From DATKMP01 sp963790045 (lineage in GTDB: Bacteria; Bacteroidota; Ignavibacteria; UBA10030), in contig CAWBMS010000007.1 in NCBI GenBank assembly GCA_963790045.1, forward strand, positions 310,001 through 374,000: a DNA stretch of 64,000 nucleotides, written 5' to 3'. The translations under genes were made by a program, and so were the position numbers. A model generated the notes under the pieces. It had not been told where the DNA came from, searched no databases, and saw nothing but the letters and a program-made list of their open reading frames with translations. This document shows, piece after piece, positions 7,457 to 15,818 of this stretch; within the stretch, counting starts at the first letter, position 1; every line of letters begins with the position of its first letter.

Positions 7457-9264
7457 TTAGTAATCTTTGTACCGATATTTTCGAAGAGCCACTAATTCTA
7501 CAATTATGGAAAATACAAAACCAATAATTGACAAAGGTGTATCATTAGGGGTCTTAATAAGATATAATGCATAACTGATTATGAAAGGCGCCAATATCAA
7601 GATTATCCAATATAGCACGCTTGTAACTATAAATGATGTTTTTATTATACCCTTTCTCCATTTCTTTTTTCTAAGAGTATAATTTGTTTTAATTTTATTA
7701 AGCTGTTTTTTTGCTTCACTTCCTTCTCTTGCTTGTTCACGCAATAGGCTTTGCTCTCTTAAATAAGCATCGACATTGTTGTCATAAATAATCCCCATGG
7801 AACGATCTACAGTTTCTGCAGTAATCGTCTCAGGCTTTAAGGCCTTTTCTCTTAGATTATAATAATATTCTTGAGCTTGTTGTTTACTTATTTTCCCGCC
7901 TTTATATTGAGCTTGTAATTCTTCATATTGCTTGTCAATTGAAGCACCTATTTGTGAAGATAACGCTATTTGTGCTTTCGTTACAATATCAAGAGATAAA
8001 GGAAGAGGGCCTTTTTTGCTTAATCCTTTGTTTAGTTTGAACCATATTCGATTCGTTAGAAAATATATATCTGTCGAGAATGGTATATCTTTCTTTTGGT
8101 TTTTAATCTCTAAATCTCTACCAAGTATTAAGCTGCTCATTTTTCCCGTTAGAATAATATGCCCGCATCTTTCAAAGCGTACCTGATTGATGCCCTTTCT
8201 TAAATAATTGATTTTTGTAAATGATCGCATGGCATGAACTACGATCTTCTTCTTTAAAATCATTCTTATATTTTTCCAACAAGAGCTTATCTTCAACATT
8301 AAATTCAGGCCTGTTGTAATAGTCTGGTTCTTTCTGTAGAACAATACCTCTTGTTTGCAAATGAGATTCAAAATCTGTTTTCTTCCGAAGAATGTCGCTT
8401 ACATTGCTGCATCCCTTGCATATCTGTTCCATGGCGGTATTCTCAGGTGAAGAAATGTCTTCGCGCTTTATAATTTTTTCAGCAACAAAGAAAAAATTAT
8501 CTATTTCCTCTTTAACAGAATCAAAGTATTTTAAACGAATCAATTTCTTTTGCGATGTGTTTTGTCCAATAACGTTTATTTCTTTTACAAGATTATAAAA
8601 ATCATCAAACAATCTTTCATAAAGCTCACCATTATAACCAGCAGAATTAAACAGATGCTCAGTGTCCAAATAAATAGTTAACTCATCATTCCATTTACCA
8701 ATATTAATCAAATCATCTGTATACATAAGCCCCGTGAGCAGAACAAGCCCCTCTTTAATTTGATTGAGTGAATTAACAAATGCTTTGTCGTTTGACCTCT
8801 TTACAACATATGAACTAATAACCGCGGTATAACGATCAGATGTGCCTTTGTCTAAGATATACGAAATAAAGCTTTCTATAAGATCTTTTTTGGCAGGACC
8901 CTCAAGTTTAGCGTTTAGCAACTGTTCATAATGTTCCACCAAATCCTTTTCTAGTTTCTCTTGCTTTTCCTTTTCGAATGTGAGTTTATCTGTGAAGCTT
9001 TGTGCATCGTATGTGATGTCAACCACCGCAAATTTACCATTCTTTTTTTTGACGAAACCTTGATTCTTCAATCCATTAAGGCAAGTTCGTACAACAGCTT
9101 CTGGTAAATCAAAATCAAAGTGTTTCTTTAAAAGCTGAACCGCCTCATATGAATTTAATGTCCATTGTTTTTCTAGTGCATATACTGATTTGATAAATTC
9201 AGTTATTATAGTTTGAATATCTTTAGAAGTATTACACAGGTCGGCAAATACAGCTATTAGGCTA
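7457..9264 (-). CDS. AT-rich winged-helix/PIN-like protein with C-terminal membrane segments (frameshifted)
   Basis: About 600 residues after joining two overlapping frames near 8226-8235. The N-terminal part (AVQLLKKHFDFDLPEAVV then LNGLKNQGFVKKKNG) looks like a winged helix. The middle has IYLDTEHLFNSAGYNGELY, a PIN-like strand with acidic residue, then RLKYFDSVKEEIDNFF, and after the shift GHIILTGKMSSL and STDIYFLTNRIWFKLNKG. The C-terminus has two hydrophobic helices (TSFIVTSVLYWIILILAPFI and SIIGFVFSIIVELVAL) ending in a basic tail. The frame is open to a TAA at 9265-9267 but lacks an ATG near its start (a TTG lies at 9071), so the N-terminus is either truncated or hidden by another indel. 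AT content is clearly above the neighbours, which suggests transfer. PIN assignment is inference; function unknown. Confidence 0.55.
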
Positions 9265-9395
9265 ATAAATTGTTGTTATTTGGCACACAAGAATCCTTTC
9301 TTTTTTTACTTTTCCGTCATTCGTTTAAAATTGCTATAACTCCGGTGGAGCACATCGTACATCCAAACACATCCGGCAACTCCAATGCATGGAGC

Positions 9396-9445
9396 AACTT
9401 TGTCAAAGGTCGCATGGCTAATGCGAAGGAAACTTTGACAAAGTT
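9396..9445. repeat. Repeat A, copy 1
   Basis: AACTTTGTCAAAG (9396-9408) pairs perfectly with CTTTGACAAAGTT (9433-9445). A second copy with the same arms and similar spacer lies at 10322-10371. Confidence 0.8.
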
Positions 9446-9450
9446 TTTAA

Positions 9451-9526
9451 AGCCCATGTAAAGCTTAGGGCTGGCTTCCCCGCCAAACAGATGGCGGGCA
9501 AGCCACTAAAAAGCATGCGGGAATGA
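9451..9526. repeat. Repeat B, copy 1
   Basis: Starts GCCCATGTAAAG, then CTTAGGGCTGG, CCCCGCC, a short loop, GGCGGGCAAGCCA, and ends GGAATGAC. It matches 10193-10290 across its length except for extra hairpins in the other copy. The rest of 9268-9533 has no gene. Confidence 0.75.
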
Positions 9527-9533
9527 CACTTTT

Positions 9534-10109
9534 TTATTCAACATTTCTCCTCAGCCCTTCATCAATATCCAGCACAGAGAGTTCTCCGTCCTTATTCAAA
9601 TCTGCAATATCCAATGTACCGGCGCACTCGTGGCATTTCATCACTGTCTTCAAATATTTCTTTTCCACGAGCGGAGGAATAAAATTAAAACACTTTTTCT
9701 CTTCGGGATGCATCTTTTTGTAAAACTCATACAATCCCAGCGTTCCTTTTGCCGTATTGCATGCGCCGCACGCCCACACTTGGTTATGAATCGATTGAAT
9801 CCTGTCACACTCCGCACAATCTTCTTTTATCCGCAGGGATTTCGGAACAATATGTTCACGCTGTAAATTTTCCGCGGAACCGCAGTAAATACATTTTTTC
9901 TCTGCCTCCACAAGCTGCCAATCTTCGCGCTCAATGTGTGACCACGACTTACCGCCGTTCTTCAAATCCCGAAATGTATTTTTAATGAAGCCGTAATGAA
10001 GTTTCTTTGCCTCCTGTCCATCCGCCGCTTTGAAGGCGCTGCGTGCAATAATTTTTGCATACTGAAAATAAATCAGGTCGCGAATGTTCAACACTTCTCT
10101 ATCCGGCAT
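9534..10109 (-). CDS. HNH endonuclease
   Basis: A 191-residue protein with a central zinc-bound HNH fold: CIYC and later CGACN supply the metal cysteines, and REHIVPKS is the HNH core histidine strand, with N-x-x-W-x-C-x-x-C-N completing the domain, as in McrA-like and group-II-intron-like nucleases. A CECA pair near 165 (KCHECAGT) may bind a second metal. The C-terminal DLNKDGELSVLDIDEG resembles a dockerin/EF-hand-like loop. It sits between two copies of repeats A and B and next to an AT-rich PIN-like gene, the setting of an accessory or defence island. DNA or RNA target cannot be inferred. Confidence 0.85.
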   Translation of the reverse strand: MPDREVLNIRDLIYFQYAKIIARSAFKAADGQEAKKLHYGFIKNTFRDLKNGGKSWSHIEREDWQLVEAEKKCIYCGSAENLQREHIVPKSLRIKEDCAECDRIQSIHNQVWACGACNTAKGTLGLYEFYKKMHPEEKKCFNFIPPLVEKKYLKTVMKCHECAGTLDIADLNKDGELSVLDIDEGLRRNVE

Positions 10110-10135
10110 AAGAATAGTCCTCTGTTAAGATATTG

Positions 10136-10161
10136 GCCGCTTTCTTTCGGAAGAAAGCGGC
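10136..10161. repeat. Mini-hairpin
   Basis: GCCGCTTTCTT, loop TTCG or TCGG, AAGAAAGCGGC: perfect stem 26 bases upstream of the HNH start. Its inner arms are the arms of the 7304 hairpin in swapped order. Confidence 0.6.
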
Positions 10162-10192
10162 ACCTTTTATTACGATAATCTCATTCTTTCAA

Positions 10193-10290
10193 TGCCCATT
10201 TAAATCTTAGGGCTGGATTCCCCGCCAATCACGAAGTGATGCCTTCGGCAAAAGATGGCGGGCAAGCCAACAGAAATATTTGGAAATGAC
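10193..10290. repeat. Repeat B, copy 2, with inserted hairpins
   Basis: Same framework as 9451-9526 (GCCCATTTAAAT, CTTAGGGCTGG, CCCCGCC ... GGCGGGCAAGCCA ... GGAAATGAC). Between CCGCC and GGCGG it carries two extra perfect hairpins, ATCAC-GAA-GTGAT (10228-10240) and TGCC-TTC-GGCA (10240-10250), where copy 1 has only eight bases. Confidence 0.75.
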
Positions 10291-10321
10291 GTCCTTGCTT
10301 GTGTTGCTATATCGTAAAGCT

Positions 10322-10371
10322 AACTTTGTCAAAGGTCGCCTGGTTCATGCAAAGGAAACTTTGACAAAGTT
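10322..10371. repeat. Repeat A, copy 2
   Basis: AACTTTGTCAAAG (10322-10334) and CTTTGACAAAGTT (10359-10371), identical arms to copy 1. Order relative to repeat B is reversed: A then B on one side of the HNH gene, B then A on the other. Confidence 0.8.
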
Positions 10372-11127
10372 TTCAAATTTATTTTTCATAACAACACATC
10401 ATCCTGTCGTTACAATATTTTTTAACCACACGGGAAACGCTTCGAGTAAAATAAACCGCCACAACACCCTGAAGCTGTTTCTCGAAAATAATATAAATGA
10501 ATACGTTTCAAATATAAAATAGCGCAGAGAAATTATATTTCCTGCTCAAATTAAATTAAGACCTCACCCTTGAAGATGAAAGAGAGAAGACTTCGTCTTC
10601 AACATTTTTAGGCTGTGGTTGATAGAATAAACAGACAAACACTAGGCATGTTTGATAATAAAAGGCTTTCAGCTGGCGCTCAGAGGAGAGGGAGTGGATT
10701 GCCTTTGCGATATTCTCCGCAGATGAACTTATGAGCGTTCAAATCTCCGTAGGGACGTTCAATTGAACGTCCCTACATCAGATTTTTTTGAATGACATGA
10801 ATAAATTGTTTCTTTGTGTTTTATATTCTTGCTTTGGAAGGATTGTACCACATGTTTTGCTTACGAGCATTCAATGCCGGGAGTGCAACTCCTTCACAGC
10901 GCGGTTTCTGTGTCAGTTCTTTTCTTTTGGTGCAGACAGAAGATTTCCTTGCAGGTGCAATAGCACTAGCGCAGGAATGGTTACGTGAGTGTCGATGGAA
11001 TTGCGGGAATGCAGAGGTGAGTTCGGGATCGCACGGGCAATGAGATGAAGACACAGAGGACGGTGCGAAATGTTGCAGCAAAATCTCCAGCGCAGAATCG
11101 ATGCCGCGCCGAAGGACTGAATGCGAT
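10372..11127. other. Gene-poor intergenic stretch with palindromes
   Basis: No reading frame here resembles a protein. It holds GAAGAC-TTC-GTCTTC (10586-10600), a perfect 28-base palindrome centred on CAATTG (10749-10776), and a 21-base segment at 10880-10900 found again at 17016-17036. The part near 10900-11100 is of normal GC and might be decayed coding sequence, but I cannot identify it. Confidence 0.5.
10749..10776. repeat. Perfect 28-base palindrome
   Basis: GTAGGGACGTTCAA followed at once by its reverse complement TTGAACGTCCCTAC. It lies in the gene-poor stretch, not next to a promoter I can see. Confidence 0.7.
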
Positions 11128-12022
11128 TTATTTCTTATCGGCGGCGAGGAATTCTTTTTTGCGTTTCAAGATTTGATTCGCCTGCCATGGTTCCATAACG
11201 TACCGCTGCGGTGAATTGGACGCCTGCACGAAATATTTTCCAGAAGGTTTATCGAACGCGAATTGTATTTGCACGTTCGCGTAAGAAATCGTTGCAACAG
11301 TTTTCGGCGCGGGCGTAACAGCGGTATCGACAAAATCCGTGCAGCGTAAATTGGAAAGCTGCGCGGCAATGTCATCCGCAATGGATTTATTCGCCTTCTC
11401 TTTGCCGATAAACCATTCGCCGTTATTTTGCGAAAGCGCAAACGTCGTGTCGCCGTACCGGTAGGAATATCTCGTTGATAGATTCGCGTGCGGTTTTAAA
11501 AATCGTTTTGTCGCGCCATTCTTTGAGCGGGCGGTTGAACGTAAAACTAAAAATGCCGCTCACGAGCAGCACATCGTTGGAAGACAATGCACGCGCGTAA
11601 GTTTCCATATACGTCGATCCCATTTTGCCGACGACGAACGCCGCCTGCTCCGTGCCCTTAGAAAACAGTTTTACTTGCGTGCCTGCATTGTTCACCTCGA
11701 ACGCGGCAAATTTTTCCGGCTTACTTGTGATAACGCTTTTCGATTCCATCGCTTTGCTCTGGCTGATCAATTGCGCAATATTTTCCTGACTTGCTTTGTA
11801 TGTGATGGGCTGTGTGATGAACCATTCCGCGCCGCGCTTTTCCATAACGATGGAGGACGCAGGCGTTTTCAATTCGATCTTATCGATGGAACTGGAATCG
11901 ATTTTAAAAACAATGTTGCCGCCATTGCTGCTACTTTGCTCGCCGGGTTTTTGCAGCACGAGCAATGCAATCAAGATCAACACAATTAAAATACCGCCAA
12001 GGATGTACGTATTCTTATTCAT
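11128..12022 (-). CDS. DUF4340 domain protein, exporter partner (frameshifted)
   Basis: About 297 residues, anchored by one N-terminal helix (ILGGILIVLILIALLVL) with the bulk outside the cytoplasm. The repeats IDKIELKTPASSIVMEKRGAEWFI and later DTTFALSQNNGEWFIGKEKAN are the DUF4340 pattern of paired beta units ending in W-[FY]-[IV]. The frame breaks near 11465, where removal of one T from ATATTCC restores SINEISYRYGDTTF. It is the last gene of the operon 15383 to 11128, 12 bases after the GldG-like gene, and DUF4340 proteins commonly follow GldG-like genes. Its exact role in the exporter is not known to me. Confidence 0.85.
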
Positions 12023-12034
12023 GTGCAGCCCTCA

Positions 12035-13588
12035 TTATGCTAATTGTTTTTCCAATTCATGTTTCAGCGCAACGCGGCGGCGCCAGCGCAGCAAGCCGTA
12101 GCCGATGACAAGCAACGGCGGCAGAAATAAATTACTCCACTTTACTGTTTCCTTGGTTCCATCCGAAACTTGATCTAACGGCGGCGTGACAATATCTTTG
12201 GAACGGATCGTAATCAATCCCGCATCGTCTGCAAGATAATCCACGATGTTGGCGGCAAAATTCATGTTGCCGCGGCTGACGAGATATTCGTCTTTCAGAA
12301 AATCGCCGTCGCCCACAACGACAATGCGCGCATCGGCAGGACTCTGGGCAATTTGTGCTGAAGGAAATTTTCCCGCATAAAAACTCTTGAACGAACCGCT
12401 GACCACTGCCGCCATCGGAATACCGGATTCGGCAAACTCATCCTGCGTGTACCGATGCATCGGATCGAGCTGTACGAATCCCAGCGCTTTGCCACTGCGT
12501 TTGGATGACCGCACGATGACTTCGGCGTGCAATCCTTTGGATACTGCCGCCGTGGTATCGACCGAACTGACAAAATAAAAACCCAGCTCCTGCAAATCTT
12601 TAACAATGGCGTTGCTGCGGTTGAAATTTGACGCCATCACGATATACGGGAACGGCACCTGACTTTGAAACTGGAACTGCCCCTGCTGCTGCATTACGGT
12701 GATGTTGGCGCACTGTGCATCGCGCACGAGATCGGAATTAACGCGCACGCCATAGTTTTCCAACAAATCGTTCAGCCCGAGATCGACCGGCTGCGTCATG
12801 CGCTGCTGAAGCGATGCGGTGACGGTGTTCAACAGGAACGCGACTTTCCCGCCGTGCATCAGATATTGATCGATCTGGCATTTAGCAGTGTCGTTGAATT
12901 TCGATTGCGGTGAAATGACAAGCAGTGCAGAAAGGTCTTGCGGAATTTCTGCCGCTGCATTACTGAGATCGACCGGAACGAGATCGTACTGCTTGCTCAT
13001 TTCCTGTGAAACTTTTTTCATGGCATCCAGCGCCGGTTCATTATGGCCGGTGGTGTAGCCGATGCGTTTTTTTGCATGCTGCGTCAATCGTTTGATGGCG
13101 CTGCTGAGATCGTATTCGAACGAGCCGAGATTTTGAATGACGGGCAAAACTTCTTTTTTATCTTCATATAACATCACCAAACCGAGGTATGCTTTCTTTA
13201 CTACGAGTTGATCTTTTTCCAATGCCTGAACTTCCACCGGCATAATGCCCACTTCCTGCGCATCACGTTCATTCTTCTCGCCTTCGGGATTAATGAACTC
13301 GAATTGCACGTTGCCTTTCGCATACGCTTTGTAATCGTTCAGCATATCCAGTACCTGCCGCCGATTGCTGTTGTACGGCGCGGGAAGATTTTCCGTGAAG
13401 TATGCTTTGATCGTCAGCCGGTTGTCGAGATTGCGCACGAGCGTTTTACTTGCATCGCTGAGCGTATAGACGCCTGCCTTCGTGAGATCGATGCGGCCGA
13501 AGATGCGGATGGAAATAAAATTAATGACAATCAAAATGCCGAGCACTAATGCGGCACGAATCAGAGTTTGAGATTTTTTTGTATTCAT
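12035..13588 (-). CDS. GldG-like ABC exporter auxiliary protein
   Basis: A 517-residue protein of the ABC_transp_aux/GldG family. One N-terminal helix (LIRAALVLGILIVINFI), a large extracytoplasmic domain and a C-terminal helix (LFLPPLLVIGYGLLRW) followed by a basic tail give the family topology. Recognisable pieces are the N-terminal TLSDASKTLVRNLDN, the KRIGYTTGHNEPAL stretch and the late ARIVVVGDGDFLKDEYL. It lies between the permease and DUF4340 genes. In gliding Bacteroidetes GldA, GldF and GldG form an exporter needed for motility, but homologues are common in non-motile relatives, so the name should not be taken as evidence of gliding. Confidence 0.9.
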   Translation of the reverse strand: MNTKKSQTLIRAALVLGILIVINFISIRIFGRIDLTKAGVYTLSDASKTLVRNLDNRLTIKAYFTENLPAPYNSNRRQVLDMLNDYKAYAKGNVQFEFINPEGEKNERDAQEVGIMPVEVQALEKDQLVVKKAYLGLVMLYEDKKEVLPVIQNLGSFEYDLSSAIKRLTQHAKKRIGYTTGHNEPALDAMKKVSQEMSKQYDLVPVDLSNAAAEIPQDLSALLVISPQSKFNDTAKCQIDQYLMHGGKVAFLLNTVTASLQQRMTQPVDLGLNDLLENYGVRVNSDLVRDAQCANITVMQQQGQFQFQSQVPFPYIVMASNFNRSNAIVKDLQELGFYFVSSVDTTAAVSKGLHAEVIVRSSKRSGKALGFVQLDPMHRYTQDEFAESGIPMAAVVSGSFKSFYAGKFPSAQIAQSPADARIVVVGDGDFLKDEYLVSRGNMNFAANIVDYLADDAGLITIRSKDIVTPPLDQVSDGTKETVKWSNLFLPPLLVIGYGLLRWRRRVALKHELEKQLA

Positions 13589-13648
13589 AATGATTACGAC
13601 AAAATTCAGATTTCAAAAATCAAGTTCATGGGTGATTGACAAACGGCA

Positions 13649-14387
13649 TTACCATTTTCTTCTGCCGAGAGAAAGAACGGCGAGGTAGAGTGAAAATCCG
13701 AGCAGCGAAACGAAGTACACGATATCACGCGAATCGATGACGCCGCGCGCGATATTGCCGACGTGATAATCAATGCCGAGATATTCTACCATGCTTGTGG
13801 AAAAATCCGGAAGATAGATCAGCACTTTATCCAACATAAACAGCGCAAGCATAATTAAAAATCCGACAATAAACGCGACGATCTGGTTATCCGTAATGCT
13901 GGATGCGAATAACCCGATTGCGACATAGACTCCTGCCATCAACAACAATCCAGAGATATCCGCCGATGATGGGGCCGTGATCGACGGTGCCGAGCATCGT
14001 AACGGTGATATAATAGAGCAAGGTCGGTAACAGCATAAATCCGATGAGCGCCCACGCGGCGAAGAATTTGCCGAGCACGAGTTCCCAATCTTCCAACGGT
14101 TTGGTCGTCAGCAATTCGATGGTGCCGGCTTTTTTTTCTTCTGCCAGCAGGCGCATGGTGATCGCAGGGACGACAAAGAGAAAAATGATGGGAACAAGTT
14201 CAAACAGCAGCCGCAGCGACGCAACGTTCGCGACAAACAAATTGCTGGCGTGGAACCAGCCGACGATGGCGAGAAACACGACGATGACGACGTACGCCAC
14301 GGCGGAATTGAAATAGGAGCGAAGTTCTTTACGAAAGATCGTTCCGGTGTTGTGAAAACTTGGAATGGATTTGAGATTGATATTCAT
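13649..14387 (-). CDS. GldF-like ABC-2 permease (frameshifted)
   Basis: About 245 residues with six hydrophobic segments, an ABC-2 type permease. The cytoplasmic start (TIFRKELRSYFNSAVAYVV) and the loop RLLAEEKKAGTIELLTTKP between the second and third helices are the family signature. The frame breaks near 13952; removing one T from CTCTGG gives GGYLGLLLMAGVYVAIG, which fuses the halves seamlessly. It follows the ATPase gene by 21 bases. With that ATPase and the GldG-like protein it should form an inner membrane exporter of unknown cargo. Confidence 0.88.
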
Positions 14388-14408
14388 TGTTGATTGACCT
14401 GCCGATGA

Positions 14409-15383
14409 CTATTTTATTTCCGGTTGATTGGATGTGGCGTCGTTTGTTGTGAGTTTGTGGAAGACTTCTTCCAAGCTTGTTGCCGTACGGGTTAATTCCA
14501 GCAAGACCCAGCGTTCCGCGACGGCTTGATGGAAGATCGCTTCGCGGATATCGCTGCCTTTGACGGTGTGAAGCGAAAATTTGTGTACGTCGCCTTCCTG
14601 CCCATCATACCGAACAGATTCTACTTGTGCGAGCGATTGCAGCTTGGGATACATATCCGTCATCGCGTTGGCGACGGAAGCTTTGAGTTCGAGCGATATT
14701 TTTTCCGAGCCGCGGAAATCGTTTTGCAATTGTTCCAGCGTTCCGTCGGCGGCAATCGTTCCGTCGTTAATGATGATGACGCGGTCGCATGTTGCCTGCA
14801 CTTCGGACAAAATATGCGTGGAAAGTACGACAGTCTTCGCGCGTCCAAGCTGGCGGATGAGATTGCGAATTTCGACGATCTGATTCGGATCAAGGCCGCT
14901 CGTTGGTTCATCTAAAATCAAAACTTCGGGATCGTGCACCATTGCCTGCGCCAATCCGACGCGCTGGCGGTATCCTTTCGACAATTCGCCGATGTCTTTG
15001 TGCCGCACCTCGCCGATGCCGCACAGGTCGATCATTTCTTTCAACCGGTTGTTCAGCAATGCGCCCTGCAAGCCGTTCAGCGACGCCGTGTATTCCAAAT
15101 ATTCCACGACGTTCATATCGAGATACAGCGGATTCGTTTCCGGCAGGTAGCCGATTTTTTTTCGCACCTCGAGTGAATGCTGCGCAATGTCCATTCCTTC
15201 TACCTCCACCGAACCGGAGCTTGGCGGCATATAGCAGGTAATAATTTTCATTGTGGTGGTTTTTCCCGCGCCGTTAGGCCCAAGGAAGCCGAGAATTTCT
15301 CCCGTCTTCACGTCGAAGGAAATGTCGTTCACGGCTTTTTCGTTGCCGTAAAATTTTGTCAGGTTTCGTACTGCAATAGCCAT
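14409..15383 (-). CDS. ABC transporter ATP-binding protein, GldA-like
   Basis: A 324-residue ATPase subunit. Walker A GPNGAGKTTT is near residue 35, the signature LSKGYRQRVGLAQAM near 135, Walker B VLILDEPTSGLDP just after, and the switch histidine in LSTHILSEV. The extra C-terminal part of about 100 residues is usual for the GldA/CcmA group. It is the first gene of the four-gene minus-strand operon, followed closely by permease, GldG-like and DUF4340 genes. No strong ribosome site precedes the ATG. Its promoter should lie between 15384 and about 15560, back to back with that of the methionine gene. Confidence 0.92.
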   Translation of the reverse strand: MAIAVRNLTKFYGNEKAVNDISFDVKTGEILGFLGPNGAGKTTTMKIITCYMPPSSGSVEVEGMDIAQHSLEVRKKIGYLPETNPLYLDMNVVEYLEYTASLNGLQGALLNNRLKEMIDLCGIGEVRHKDIGELSKGYRQRVGLAQAMVHDPEVLILDEPTSGLDPNQIVEIRNLIRQLGRAKTVVLSTHILSEVQATCDRVIIINDGTIAADGTLEQLQNDFRGSEKISLELKASVANAMTDMYPKLQSLAQVESVRYDGQEGDVHKFSLHTVKGSDIREAIFHQAVAERWVLLELTRTATSLEEVFHKLTTNDATSNQPEIK

Positions 15384-15560
15384 AAAAAAATACGTTCGTT
15401 GTGATTCAGTTTAATTTTGCCGAACCGTTTCGTCGTTCAGCGGATTTATAGTATAAAAAAGAAAGTTATGGTTCAAGAGCTTCTATGGATCATCGATTTT
15501 TCGATAATCATAGACGCACAGACTAACAGGCAAGTTCCCGTTGATTCAAATTTTTCATAC

Positions 15561-15588
15561 TTGACACGCTTTAAATATTTGCTATCTT
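15561..15588 (+). promoter_or_regulatory. Sigma-70-type promoter for the riboswitch leader
   Basis: TTGACA at 15561-15566 and TATCTT at 15583-15588 are 16 bases apart, placing the start of transcription near 15595, just ahead of the riboswitch. Confidence 0.5.
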
Positions 15589-15613
15589 ATAAAGAGAGTT
15601 CTTTGTTATAAAA

Positions 15614-15735
15614 CTTTTTCTTATCAAGAACAGCCGAGGGATCAGGCCCGGTGACGCTGTAGCAACCGGTCCCGATGAAATCGGGATGTTAGGTGCTAAT
15701 TCCTGCTCTGCCTCGCAGAGAAAGATGGGAAGGAG
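15614..15735 (+). promoter_or_regulatory. SAM-I (S-box) riboswitch aptamer
   Basis: The order CTTATCAAGA, CCGAGGGA, GGCCCGGTGACGC, AGCAACCGGT, AGGTGCTAAT then TCCTGC is the S-box consensus. P1 forms between 15614-15625 and 15724-15735 with twelve consecutive pairs counting G-U. P3 can form in the TCCCGATGAAATCGGGA segment. High S-adenosylmethionine should stabilise P1 and leave the terminator at 15754 free to fold, lowering expression of the downstream gene. Confidence 0.92.
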
Positions 15736-15753
15736 ACGGATACATGACTTTGT

Positions 15754-15785
15754 AACCTCTTCTCTCATCGGGAAGAGGTTTTTTA
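15754..15785 (+). terminator. Riboswitch-controlled intrinsic terminator
   Basis: AACCTCTTC (15754-15762) pairs with GAAGAGGTT (15772-15780) and runs into TTTTT. It lies between the aptamer and the gene start, the usual expression platform. Confidence 0.9.
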
Positions 15786-15818
15786 TTTACGTTCATTCTT
15801 TTATACAAGGAGTTATGT

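Noticed and set aside
9396..10371. CRISPR-like array
   Set aside because: Only two copies of each repeat, unequal spacing, and a gene between them; no cas genes.
10788..11081. Several overlapping short frames on both strands
   Set aside because: None resembles a protein; a repeat segment lies inside, and frames on both strands are equally open.
11128..15383. Evidence for gliding motility
   Set aside because: Gld-like exporter genes alone are common in non-gliding relatives.
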